Part shown: piece after piece, positions 8,461 to 17,328 of the stretch
Numbering within the stretch: position 1 is the stretch's first letter
How the letters are laid out: each line of letters begins with the position of its first letter
Assembly: GCF_041053105.1 (NCBI RefSeq)
Contig: NZ_CP163444.1
Span: 1,240,001-1,304,000 of the forward strand
Direction of reading: 5' to 3'
DNA length: 64,000 nucleotides
DNA from: Streptomyces sp. R44
GTDB lineage: Bacteria; Actinomycetota; Actinomycetes; Streptomycetales; Streptomycetaceae
Notes under the pieces: generated by a model
Seen by the model: the letters and a program-made list of their open reading frames with translations, nothing else
The model's database searches: none
What the model was told of the DNA's origin: nothing
Position numbers and translations under genes: made by a program

Positions 8461-8500
8461 CATACGGCGGACCTGCGTGGATCCGTAGGTTCGCCGTATG
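8461..8500. promoter_or_regulatory. 40-bp inverted repeat ending in the MBL start codon
   Basis: CATACGGCG-g-ACCT at 8461-8474 is mirrored by AGGT-t-CGCCGTATG at 8487-8500, giving a 14-bp stem with one mismatch. The right arm includes the ATG (8498-8500) and the only weak ribosome site. It could be an operator overlapping the promoter, or an mRNA hairpin hiding the start codon. Confidence 0.6.
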
Positions 8501-9190
8501 ACATCCATCGAACTCACCCGGATCACCCCGCGACTGCACCTCCTCGACTTCTCCATCGGCCAGGCCTATCTGTGGCAGGACGAGGAGGAGCTGACCCTGA
8601 TCGATGCCGGCTGGGCCGGCACGGCCGACGGCATCGACGCAGCGATACGGTCCGCCGGCCTCGCCCCGGAGCGACTGCGCCGGATCGTGCTGACCCACTG
8701 TCACCGGGACCACGTGGGATCGGCCCAGGAGCTGGCGGACCGGCACGGGGCCGAGATCCTCGCGCACCCGCTCGACGCGCCGGTGATCCGGGGCGCCGCC
8801 CCGGTCCCGGAGCCCGACCTCCTGGACTGGGAGCGCCCCCTCTTCGAGCACGGCCTGAGCACGCCCGAGGCGCCGCCGACCCGGGTCGACCGGGAGGTCG
8901 AGGACGGCGAGGAGCTGGGCTTCGGCGACGGCGCCGTGGTGGTGCACACCCCCGGCCACACCCCCGGCTCGATCGCCGTCCATCTGCCCCGTCACGGCGT
9001 GCTGTTCGCGGGGGACACGGTGGCGTCGGTGCAGGGCGTGACGTTCGGCGTGTTCCATGTCGACCGCGCGCTCGCCCTGGACTCGATGCGGGCCCTCGCG
9101 AAGCTCGCCCCTTCGGTGCTGTGCTGCGGGCACGGGGCACCGGTGACCTCGGACACGGCGGCCCAGCTCACGGCGGCAACCCACCAGTGA
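8498..9190 (+). CDS. MBL-fold metallohydrolase
   Basis: A 230-residue metallo-beta-lactamase-fold hydrolase. The metal motif LTHCHRDHVG (HxHxDH) is present, with later ligands in VHTPGHTPGS, VLFAGDTV and CCGHG, all in family order. The fold covers hydrolases of many thioesters, lactones and phosphodiesters, so the substrate is open. There is no signal peptide, so it is cytoplasmic. The ATG at 8498 lies inside a 40-bp inverted repeat and lacks a clear Shine-Dalgarno sequence. It ends 4 bases before the stop of the convergent NUDIX fusion gene. Confidence 0.92.
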   Translation: MTSIELTRITPRLHLLDFSIGQAYLWQDEEELTLIDAGWAGTADGIDAAIRSAGLAPERLRRIVLTHCHRDHVGSAQELADRHGAEILAHPLDAPVIRGAAPVPEPDLLDWERPLFEHGLSTPEAPPTRVDREVEDGEELGFGDGAVVVHTPGHTPGSIAVHLPRHGVLFAGDTVASVQGVTFGVFHVDRALALDSMRALAKLAPSVLCCGHGAPVTSDTAAQLTAATHQ

Positions 9191-9194
9191 GGGG

Positions 9195-10229
9195 TCAGCC
9201 CACGGGGACCCCTGCCTCCAGGTTGAGGACCGTGCCGCGTTCCCGGGCGCGCAACGCCCAGCGGAGGCGGCGGTAGCGGACGGGGGGCAGCAGCTCCTCG
9301 GCCTCCTGCTCGGTGACGAACCGCCAGCCGCGGAGTTCGGCACCGGGCAGGCGGAGCCGCTCGGCGTCGGCGGTACGGAGCGTGCCGCCGTCGAAGAGCA
9401 GGCGCAGCCCGCCGTAGCCGGGGGGCTGCGGGCGCTCCCAGTCGACGAGCAAGAGCCGGGGCACGGCGTCCAGTTCGAGGCCTATCTCCTCGGCCACCTC
9501 GCGCATGCCGGCCCGGGCCGGGGGTTCGCCGGGCTCGACGACGCCGCCGGGGAACTCCCAGCCGGGTTTGTAGGTGGGGTCGACGAGCAGGAAGCGGTCC
9601 TGCTCGTCGAAGAGCAGGACGCCGGCGGCGAGGGTCTCGCCGGTGGGCTCGGGCGTCTGGACGATGCCGCAGGACGCGACCTGCCCGGCCCGGACCGCGT
9701 CGGCGACGGCCCGGGCGGCCTCGGCCGCGGTGAGTGCCGAGGTGTCGAGCGTGTACGCGTCGGCGGCGAGCCAGTCGAGGGCGGCGCGGTACGGCGGCAG
9801 GTGCTGGTGACACCACTCCCGTACGCGCGCGTCGACCTCGGGATCGCCGTACTCCGCGCGGCCGTCGATCCGCTCCCGCAGGATCGTTTCCTCCGGAGCG
9901 AGCAGCACATGGCGGACCTCGATCCGGCGGGCCGCGAGACCACCGAAGATCTCGTCCCGGTACTCCTGGCGGAGCAGGGTCATCGGGACGACGAGGACGC
10001 CGCCGACCTCGGCGAGCAGGGCGGCGGCGGTGTCGACGACCAGACGGCGCCAGATCGGCAGGTCCTGGTAGTCCTCGACCTCGGCGAGCCGCTTGGCCGG
10101 AAGGAGCCGGCGCAGCCCCCCACCGGTGAGCTCGGGGTCGTACAGGGTGCTGTTCGGGATCAGATCGACCAGCTCGCGCGCGGTGCTGGACTTTCCCGCA
10201 CCGAACGTACCGTTGATCCAGACGATCAC
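9195..10229 (-). CDS. P-loop kinase-like / NUDIX hydrolase fusion
   Basis: A 344-residue two-domain protein. The N-terminal half begins VIVWINGTFGAGKSSTAREL, a Walker A P-loop of the AAA_33/nucleoside-kinase type, and continues to about residue 185. The C-terminal half (about 200-340) is a NUDIX hydrolase: GGVVEPGEPPARAGMREVAEEIG is close to the NUDIX box (GX5EX7REUXEEXG). The fusion couples an ATP-binding, kinase-like domain to a nucleotide-diphosphate hydrolase; the substrate is unknown. The GTG at 10229 is chosen because GAGGGGG lies 5 bases upstream and the P-loop starts within 10 residues. Confidence 0.9.
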   Translation of the reverse strand: MIVWINGTFGAGKSSTARELVDLIPNSTLYDPELTGGGLRRLLPAKRLAEVEDYQDLPIWRRLVVDTAAALLAEVGGVLVVPMTLLRQEYRDEIFGGLAARRIEVRHVLLAPEETILRERIDGRAEYGDPEVDARVREWCHQHLPPYRAALDWLAADAYTLDTSALTAAEAARAVADAVRAGQVASCGIVQTPEPTGETLAAGVLLFDEQDRFLLVDPTYKPGWEFPGGVVEPGEPPARAGMREVAEEIGLELDAVPRLLLVDWERPQPPGYGGLRLLFDGGTLRTADAERLRLPGAELRGWRFVTEQEAEELLPPVRYRRLRWALRARERGTVLNLEAGVPVG

Positions 10230-10365
10230 GTTTTCCCCCTCTTCGATAGCCCCCAGTGGCTTGCCCGCAACACCCTGCCACGGAAACCACGAACACATGT
10301 CTCGGCATGTGCGTGACACTTCCGGGCGGCCGTCGTTGAGAACGGCAAGCACGAGGGGGTGCCGA

Positions 10366-10545
10366 ATGAGTCGTACGGTTCTCGAACGGTTTCCGGCCGG
10401 CGGCCCGCGGGGCAGCTGGCCGGCGGAGGAGTTCGCGGGCGCCCGGCGCGAGGAGGGGGTGCCGGCCCGGGTCGTGATGGACCTGGAGTCCGACGCGTTC
10501 CTGGTGATCGTCGAGCAGCGGGCGCCGGAACGGGTGCGGGAGTGA
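10366..10545 (+). CDS. Small hypothetical protein (59 aa)
   Basis: A 59-residue soluble protein with no family I recognise. It reads as a basic/aromatic N-terminus, an RREEGVPARVVMDLE core and a predicted beta-strand SDAFLVIVEQ near the end. The ATG at 10366 is preceded by GAGGGGG 6 bases upstream, and the codon positions show the local GC-rich third-base pattern, which supports real translation. The gene is divergent from the NUDIX fusion and its 3' end runs into a 23-24-bp tandem repeat that contributes its last codons and stop. Confidence 0.65.
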   Translation: MSRTVLERFPAGGPRGSWPAEEFAGARREEGVPARVVMDLESDAFLVIVEQRAPERVRE

Positions 10546-10626
10546 GCCCGGGCCGGGTGCGGGAGTGAGCCCCGGGCCGGATGCGGGAGTGAGTGCCGGA
10601 GCGGTGCGGGAGTGAGTGCCGGGCCG
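10532..10626. repeat. 23-24-bp tandem repeat x4
   Basis: Four imperfect copies of GGTGCGGGAGTGAGc/tgCCGGGCC begin near 10532, 10555, 10579 and 10603. Each copy carries an in-frame TGA-like GAGTGAG. The first copy encodes the end of the 59-residue protein and its stop; the rest fill the gap to the convergent ROK gene. Confidence 0.8.
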
Positions 10627-10628
10627 GC

Positions 10629-11585
10629 TCAGCCCGTGGGTCCCGCGCCCGCGTGCAGGGCCGCCGCCGCGGCTCCGAGAAGGCCGGCGTCCGTGCCCGT
10701 GACCGCCGGGACGACCGTCAGGTCCCGGACGAAGGAGAGCGCGGCGTAGGTGCGGAGGCTGCGCCGGAGGGGGGCGAAGAGGACCTCTCCGGCGCCCGCC
10801 ACCCCGCCGCCGACGACCGCGATGTCGATCTCGACGAGGGTGGCGGTGGCGGCGATGCCCGCCGCGAGCGCCTGGGCCGCGCGTGCGAACGCGGCGACGG
10901 CGATCGGGTCCCCGGCGTGCGCGGCGGCGGCCACCGCGGCGGCGGAGACGTCACCGTCGGGCCCGGGTCGCCAGCCATTCTCCACGGCGCGGCGCGCCAG
11001 GTGCGGGCCGGCGGCGATGCGCTCGACGCAGCCGCGTCCGCCGCACGCGCAGGGCTCGCCGTCCAGGTCCACCGGGATGTGGCCGATGTGACCGGCGTTG
11101 CCGGTGGGTCCGGGGTGGACCCGGCCGCCGAGGACGAGTCCGCCGCCGACGCCCGTGGAGACCACGAGGCACAGGGCGTCGGCGTGGCCGCGAGCGGCCC
11201 CGAGCCAGTGCTCGGCGGCGGTCATGGCGACGCCGTCGCCGACGAGGGTGACCGGCCGGCCGGCCGTGGCCCGGCGGACCCGCTCGACGAGCGGGTAGTC
11301 GCGCCAGCCCGGCACGTTCACCGGGCTGACCGTCCCCCGCGAGGCGTCGACCGGGCCCGCGCTGCCGATGCCGACGGCCCCGGCGGACTCCCACAGCGGG
11401 GAGGCCGCGAGGTCGGCGAGGACCGCCTCGACCGCCGCCATCACCGTTTCGCCGTCCTCACGCGCGGGCGTGGGCCGTCGCGAGCGGACACGGATGCGGC
11501 CCTCGCCGTCGACCAGGGCGCCGGCGATCTTGGTGCCCCCGATGTCGAGGGCGGCGACGAGACCCGTGGCGGAGTCGGTGGGCAT
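10629..11585 (-). CDS. ROK family sugar kinase
   Basis: A 318-residue ROK-family ATP-dependent sugar kinase. The phosphate-binding motif LDIGGTKIAGALVD is at residues 14-27, STGVGGGLVLGG is the second phosphate loop, and the zinc signature reads GEPCACGGRGCVERIA with the conserved Cys cluster. GNAGHIGHI contains the catalytic-site His. No N-terminal HTH is present, so it is a kinase rather than a ROK repressor. It is divergent from a LacI-type regulator, suggesting it phosphorylates the sugar whose metabolism that regulator controls; glucose, N-acetylmannosamine and others are possible. Confidence 0.92.
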   Translation of the reverse strand: MPTDSATGLVAALDIGGTKIAGALVDGEGRIRVRSRRPTPAREDGETVMAAVEAVLADLAASPLWESAGAVGIGSAGPVDASRGTVSPVNVPGWRDYPLVERVRRATAGRPVTLVGDGVAMTAAEHWLGAARGHADALCLVVSTGVGGGLVLGGRVHPGPTGNAGHIGHIPVDLDGEPCACGGRGCVERIAAGPHLARRAVENGWRPGPDGDVSAAAVAAAAHAGDPIAVAAFARAAQALAAGIAATATLVEIDIAVVGGGVAGAGEVLFAPLRRSLRTYAALSFVRDLTVVPAVTGTDAGLLGAAAAALHAGAGPTG

Positions 11586-11657
11586 GGGTGGCGGGTCTCC
11601 AGTCGGCGGCCGGGAAGCGGGAAGTCGTTCCGTACAGTCTCCACAGTCTTTCCCGGG

Positions 11658-11684
11658 TTGACAACGTTGTCCAGGCTCTATGCT
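11658..11684 (+). promoter_or_regulatory. lacI promoter with overlapping operator
   Basis: TTGACA (11658-11663) and TATGCT (11679-11684) are a candidate -35/-10 pair with a short 15-base spacer. GACAACGTTGTC (11660-11671), a perfect 12-bp palindrome with the AACGTT core typical of LacI-family operators, overlaps the -35. This suggests autorepression and joint control of the divergent ROK kinase. Confidence 0.65.
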
Positions 11685-11727
11685 CGAACCGAGATCGACT
11701 CGTCACGCTTGGGAGGAACCGCAGATC

Positions 11728-12762
11728 GTGGCCGACATCGCCCGCCGCACCGAGCCCCGCTACGGCAATCGGCCCACGATGAAGGACGTCGCCGCCAGGG
11801 CGGGCGTCGGACTCAAGACCGTGTCCCGGGTGGTCAACGGCGAGCCGGGCGTCACCCCGGACACCGAGCGCCGGGTCCGGGAGGCCATCGAGGCGCTCGG
11901 CTTCCGCCGCAACGACAGCGCGCGGGTCCTGCGCAAGGGCAGGACGGCGACCGTCGGGCTGGTCCTCGAAGACCTCGCCGACCCCTTCTACGGGCCGCTC
12001 AGCCGGGCGGTCGAGGAGGTCGCGCGGGCGCACGGGGCTCTGCTGTTCAACGGCTCCAGCGCCGAGGACCCCGACCGGGAACAGGAGTTGGCACTCGCGC
12101 TCTGCGCGCGCCGGGTCGACGGGCTCATCGTCATCCCCGCCGGCGACGACCACCGGTATCTGGAGCCCGAGATGCGGGCCGGTGTCGCCACGGTCTTCGT
12201 CGACCGGCCCGCCGGACGCATCGACGCCGACGCCGTCCTCTCCGACAGCTTCGGCGGGGCACGCGCGGGCGTGGCCCATCTGATCGCGCACGGCCACCGC
12301 CGGATCGGCTTCATCGGCGACCGTCCCCGCATCCACACGGCGGCCGAGCGGCTGCGCGGCTACCGCGCGGCGATGGAGGACGCGGGCCTCCCGGTCCGGG
12401 ACGCCTGGATCTCCCTCGGATCCACCGACCCGGAGCGGGTGAGCACCGCGGTACGGGAGATGCTGGCGGCGCCCGAACCCGTGACGGCCCTGTTCTCGGG
12501 GAACAACCGGGTCACCGTGACCGTGGTCCGTGCCCTCGCCCGGCACGGCCGGCCGGTCGCCCTGGTCGGCTTCGACGACATCGAGCTTGCCGATCTGCTC
12601 GGCGTCACCGTCGTCGCCCAGGACGCCGCCGCCCTGGGCCGGACGGCGGCCGAGCGCCTCTTCCGGCGCCTCGACGGGGCGGACGAGGCGCCGGAGCGGC
12701 TGGTGCTCGGCACGACGCTGCTCGTCCGCGGATCGGGCGAGATCGCGCCGCCGGCCGTCTGA
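11728..12762 (+). CDS. LacI family transcriptional regulator
   Basis: A 344-residue LacI/GalR regulator. After about 16 residues the HTH reads TMKDVAARAGVGLKTVSRVVNGEPGVTPDT, with the hinge helix NDSARVLRKGRTATVGLV. The periplasmic-binding-protein-like sensor domain follows (LVLEDLADPFYGPL, VDGLIVIPAGDD, GFDDIELADLLGVTVVAQD) and should bind a sugar. The GTG at 11728 has GGAGG 11 bases upstream. It is divergent from the ROK kinase with a perfect palindromic operator between them. The effector is unknown. Confidence 0.94.
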   Translation: MADIARRTEPRYGNRPTMKDVAARAGVGLKTVSRVVNGEPGVTPDTERRVREAIEALGFRRNDSARVLRKGRTATVGLVLEDLADPFYGPLSRAVEEVARAHGALLFNGSSAEDPDREQELALALCARRVDGLIVIPAGDDHRYLEPEMRAGVATVFVDRPAGRIDADAVLSDSFGGARAGVAHLIAHGHRRIGFIGDRPRIHTAAERLRGYRAAMEDAGLPVRDAWISLGSTDPERVSTAVREMLAAPEPVTALFSGNNRVTVTVVRALARHGRPVALVGFDDIELADLLGVTVVAQDAAALGRTAAERLFRRLDGADEAPERLVLGTTLLVRGSGEIAPPAV

Positions 12763-12772
12763 GGCCCTTCGC

Positions 12773-14791
12773 TCAGCAGATCCGCAGGCCGGCCACGGGG
12801 CCGCCGCCGGCACCGCCCGAGAGGTGGAGCACGCTGAGGTAGACGTTGGTGTTGCCGCTGTCGTCGTCGGTGCGGGCGAACCAGCGGCTGGTGCTTCCGC
12901 CGTACGTCTCGGTCCGGTCGAGGTCGACCTGGCAGGAGAAGGAGTGCGGGCCGGCGCCGACCGTGCCCATCTCGCCTCCGTCGTACCGGGTCGTGGTGGC
13001 GCTCCGGACGACCTGGCAGGTCGCGGAGGAGCCGGAGGCGGTGCAGCCGGAGGCCGCCGGAGGGGCCTCGGTGGTGGGCGCGGCGGTGGTGCCTCCCGCG
13101 GAGGAGCCCCCGGCCGTGCTCGTGCCGCCGGCCGTCGTGGTGCCCCCGCCGGGCTTGCCCGGGGCCGTCGAGCCGCCTCCGCCGCCCGCCCCGGACGCGG
13201 TGTCCGAACCGGCACCGCCGGCGGTCGAACCGCCCGCCGCCGAGCCCGGATCCGAGCCGTCCGTGCCCGGACCGGCGGTCGCCGGTGCTCCGCCGGCCGC
13301 CGCGCCCGACTCCCGACCGGAGGGGGTGGGGCCGCCGGAGGGGGTCGCGGTGCCGCTCGGCTGCCCGGAGGGCGCGGCGCTGCTCCCCGGGTCCAGGACA
13401 TGGCCGGGGTCGCCCCCGGCGCCGCCCTGGTCCCCGTCCTGCTGGGTCTCGCCGCCGGCCCGCGCGCTGTCGCCGTGGTCCATGAGGGCGTACGTGATGC
13501 CACCGCCGGCCAGGAGGACGGCGGCCACGGCGGCGGCGACCAGCACGTTCCCCCGGCGCGGCTTCGTCCCGGCGCGCCGGGCGGCTCGCGTCGCCGCGCG
13601 TCCGCCGGTGCCCGCGTCGAGCTGTACGGGCGGCACGGGGAGGGCCGGGCCGAAGGCCCCGCCGTGCGGCGGGGTCGACGGCGTGCCCGCGGCCGCCCCG
13701 ACGTACGGGTTCGGCTCCACGGGACTCGCGTACGGATGCGACGGAGGCGCCCCCACAGCGGGCGTCCCCAGCGCGGGCGCCCCCACAGCGGGCGTCCCCA
13801 GCGCGGGCGTCCCCGGCGCGGGCGTCCCCCCGGCAGGTGTTCCCCCGGCGGGCGTCTCCGCGACGGTCGATTCCGCGACCGGCGGCTCCTGAGCAGTCGT
13901 CCCCTGAGCTGTCGTCCCCTGAGCGGCCCCCGCCCCCTCCCCTTCCGGTCCCGGCGCCGTCCGCGCCACCTCCGCGAGCAGGCGCGCCGCCTCGCGTGCG
14001 GTCGGGCGGGAGGCGGGGTCCTTGTCCAGGAGGCGGAGCAGGACGGGGGTGAGGGGTCCGGCGCGGCGCGGCTCCGGGAGGGGTTCGGTGACGATGGCGG
14101 CGAGGGTCGACCAGGTCGACGTACGGCGGAAGGGCGAGGAGCCCTCGACCGCCGCGTAGAGGGTCGCTCCCACCGCCCACACGTCCGACGCGGGCCCCGG
14201 GTCCTGTCCCTGGGCGCGCTCGGGGGCGAGGAAGTCGAGGGAGCCGACGATCTCGCCGCTGCGGGTGAGGTGGGTGGCGGAGCCGTCGCCGGGGTCCTCC
14301 ATGGTGGCGATGCCGAAGTCGGTGAGGACGATCCGGCCGGACCTGTCGAGCAGGATGTTGCCGGGCTTGACGTCCCGGTGGAGGACGCCGACGTCGTGCG
14401 CGGCGGCCAGCGCCTCCAGGACGTGGGCGCCGATGCGGGCGGCCTCGGCGGGGTCGATCGTGCCGCGCTCGCCGAGGACGCCGTCGAGGGAGGGCCCCTC
14501 GACGAGCTCCATGACGATGACCGGCCGTCCCTCGTGCTCGGTGACGTCGTGGACGGCCACGACTCCGGGGTGGCGGACGCGGGCGGCGGCGCGGGCCTCG
14601 CGGGTCATCCGCAGGCGCAGGTCGGCCAGTTCGGGGGCGGCCGCGTCCGAGTACGTGCGGAGTTCCTTGACGGCCACCTCGCGGCCGAGGACCTCGTCGA
14701 CGGCCCGCCAGACGACGCCCATGCCTCCGCGCCCGAGCTGCCGCACGATTCTGTAGCGGCCCGCGAGCCGTCCGTTCTCCCCCGATGACAC
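12773..14791 (-). CDS. Membrane Ser/Thr protein kinase (PknB-like)
   Basis: A 672-residue eukaryotic-type kinase. The Gly-loop LGRGGMGVVW is near residues 19-28, the catalytic Lys is K42 (VAVKE), HRD is 138-140 and DFG 158-160, so the kinase should be active. A low-complexity Pro/Ala/Gly linker with repeated GTPAxGTPA blocks follows (about 295-370), then one transmembrane helix (VLVAAAVAAVLLAGGGI, about 425). The extracellular part is a Gly/Ser/Thr-rich stalk and a C-terminal domain of about 85 residues with four Cys (CTASGSSATC, FSC, LRIC). I do not recognise that domain as PASTA; it may sense a wall or secreted ligand. Confidence 0.93.
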   Translation of the reverse strand: MSSGENGRLAGRYRIVRQLGRGGMGVVWRAVDEVLGREVAVKELRTYSDAAAPELADLRLRMTREARAAARVRHPGVVAVHDVTEHEGRPVIVMELVEGPSLDGVLGERGTIDPAEAARIGAHVLEALAAAHDVGVLHRDVKPGNILLDRSGRIVLTDFGIATMEDPGDGSATHLTRSGEIVGSLDFLAPERAQGQDPGPASDVWAVGATLYAAVEGSSPFRRTSTWSTLAAIVTEPLPEPRRAGPLTPVLLRLLDKDPASRPTAREAARLLAEVARTAPGPEGEGAGAAQGTTAQGTTAQEPPVAESTVAETPAGGTPAGGTPAPGTPALGTPAVGAPALGTPAVGAPPSHPYASPVEPNPYVGAAAGTPSTPPHGGAFGPALPVPPVQLDAGTGGRAATRAARRAGTKPRRGNVLVAAAVAAVLLAGGGITYALMDHGDSARAGGETQQDGDQGGAGGDPGHVLDPGSSAAPSGQPSGTATPSGGPTPSGRESGAAAGGAPATAGPGTDGSDPGSAAGGSTAGGAGSDTASGAGGGGGSTAPGKPGGGTTTAGGTSTAGGSSAGGTTAAPTTEAPPAASGCTASGSSATCQVVRSATTTRYDGGEMGTVGAGPHSFSCQVDLDRTETYGGSTSRWFARTDDDSGNTNVYLSVLHLSGGAGGGPVAGLRIC

Positions 14792-14862
14792 CGCTGCCCC
14801 GTCCCCCAGTCGATCATGTGAACTCGACCAGAGTACGGGGCACTTGGCGGAAAAGTGACCGT

Positions 14863-16155
14863 TTAGCGATCAGTGGTGGCGGTGAGGTCGCCTCGGCGCG
14901 GGGCGGCGAAGCGGTCGAGGTCGGCGCGCGTCATGCCGGTGAGGGCGTCGACCTCGGCGGTGTCGAGGGCGCCGCACTGGAGGCCGCGCAGCAGGTAGGA
15001 GGAGAGGGCCTTGGCGGTGGCGGGCTCGTCCATGACGTCGCCGCCGGCGTGGTTGGCGTAGGCGGAGAGGCGCTTGGCGGCGGTCTCGAAGCCCTCGCGG
15101 TAGAAGGCGAAGACGGCGGCGTAGCGGGTGGGGATGTGGCCGGGGTGCATGTCCCAGCCCTGGTAGTACGCGCGGGCGAGGGCGCGGCGGGTGAGGCCGT
15201 AGTGCAGGCGCCAGGCCTCGTGGACGTGCTCGGTGCTGCCGACGGGCAGGACGTTGGTGGAGCCGTCGGAGACGCGGACGCCGGTGCCGGCGGCGGCGAC
15301 CTGCATGATCGCCTTGGCGTGGTCGGCGGCCGGGTGGTCGCTGGCCTGGTAGGCGGCGGAGACGCCGAGGCAGGCGCTGTAGTCGAAGGTGCCGTAGTGG
15401 AGGCCGGTGGCGCGGCCCTCGGCGGCGTCGATCATGCGGGCGACGGCGGCGGTGCCGTCGGCGGCGAGGATGGACTGGCTGGTCTCGATCTGGATCTCGA
15501 AGCCGAGGCGGCCGGCGTCGAGGCCGTGGGCCTTCTCGAAGGCCTCCAGGAGGCGGACGAAGGCGGAGACCTGCTCGGGGTAGGTGACCTTGGGGAGAGT
15601 GAGGACGAGGCCGTCGGGGAGGCCGCCGTTCTCCAGGAGGCCGGTGAGGAAGATGTCGGTGGTGCGGATGCCGCGGTCGCGTACGGCGGCCTCCATGCAC
15701 TTCATCCGGATGCCCATGTACGGGGCGGCGGTGCTGTCGGCGTACGCCTCGTTGATCAGGCGGGCGGCGCGGGCGGCGTCCTGATCCTCGTCCTGGCCCG
15801 CGTAGCCGTCCTCGAAGTCGACGCGGAGGTCCTCGATGGGCTCGCGCTCCAGCTTGGCCCGTACGCGGCCGTAGACGTCCTCGGCGAGGTCGTCGGAGAG
15901 GCCGAGGACACCGGCGAAGGAGGCGGCGTCGGGGGCGTGCTCGTCGAGGGCGGCGAGTGCCTGGTCGCCCCAGGAGCGGATGGTGCCGGCGTCGAAGACG
16001 TTGCCGGGTACGTAGACGGTGTGGACGGGCTGGCGGGTGCCGGGGTCTCCCGGGTAGCGCCGGTCGAGCTCGGCGTCCACCGCTGCGAGGGAGGCGCTGA
16101 TGCCCTCGCTGACCGCGCCTGCGAGGCTCGTCGACACCTTCTCCTGCTGACCCAT
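14863..16155 (-). CDS. DUF6986 family protein, aldolase/citrate-lyase-like
   Basis: A 430-residue protein of the DUF6986 family, related to HpcH/HpaI aldolases and citrate lyase beta chains. Acidic motifs consistent with a metal-binding TIM barrel are seen in LRVDFEDGYAGQDEDQD and FEIQIETSQSIL. Such enzymes cleave or form C-C bonds in oxo-acids or acyl-CoAs. Relatives are often found near purine/allantoin catabolism genes, but no such genes adjoin it here. The ATG at 16155 follows GGAGG 7 bases upstream; a near-consensus promoter and two overlapping dyads lie just before it, so a dedicated repressor is likely. Confidence 0.85.
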   Translation of the reverse strand: MGQQEKVSTSLAGAVSEGISASLAAVDAELDRRYPGDPGTRQPVHTVYVPGNVFDAGTIRSWGDQALAALDEHAPDAASFAGVLGLSDDLAEDVYGRVRAKLEREPIEDLRVDFEDGYAGQDEDQDAARAARLINEAYADSTAAPYMGIRMKCMEAAVRDRGIRTTDIFLTGLLENGGLPDGLVLTLPKVTYPEQVSAFVRLLEAFEKAHGLDAGRLGFEIQIETSQSILAADGTAAVARMIDAAEGRATGLHYGTFDYSACLGVSAAYQASDHPAADHAKAIMQVAAAGTGVRVSDGSTNVLPVGSTEHVHEAWRLHYGLTRRALARAYYQGWDMHPGHIPTRYAAVFAFYREGFETAAKRLSAYANHAGGDVMDEPATAKALSSYLLRGLQCGALDTAEVDALTGMTRADLDRFAAPRRGDLTATTDR

Positions 16156-16171
16156 CCTGCATCCTCCTGTT

Positions 16172-16198
16172 TTCCGCTTCACGGAATCAACAATCCGT
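16172..16198. promoter_or_regulatory. Nested TTCCG/CGGAA dyads before the DUF6986 gene
   Basis: TTCCG-CTTCA-CGGAA (16172-16186) and ACGGA-N8-TCCGT (16181-16198) are two interlocking inverted repeats sharing the middle CGGA. They lie between the predicted promoter and the start codon, an ideal place for repression. GGAA/TTCC half-sites are common for IclR-type regulators, but no such gene is in the window. Confidence 0.6.
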
Positions 16199-16204
16199 AT
16201 AGCG

Positions 16205-16234
16205 AAGTTAGTAGGCCGTCGGGACCTGAGTCAA
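16205..16234 (-). promoter_or_regulatory. Promoter of the DUF6986 gene
   Basis: On the minus strand, TTGACT (16234-16229) and TAACTT (16210-16205) are separated by 18 bases. The expected start of transcription falls at about 16198, at the edge of the nested dyads. Confidence 0.6.
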
Positions 16235-16311
16235 TGGTTGTCCGAAACGGCCGGGGGCCGCACGGCGACAGATCGCCGTGCGCCCCCCGGGACCGACAGA
16301 ACCGCAGGTCA

Positions 16312-17274
<963 letters not shown>

Positions 17275-17328
17275 GGGACTTCAATCTCCTGCGAACGAAA
17301 GGGGCGGTCTGAGTGGCTCTCGGGAGCC

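Noticed and set aside
10532..10626. CRISPR-like short repeat array
   Set aside because: Copies are adjacent without unique spacers, and no cas genes are present.
16156..16204. Riboswitch before DUF6986
   Set aside because: Only short dyads are present and the leader is under about 50 bases, too short for a known riboswitch.
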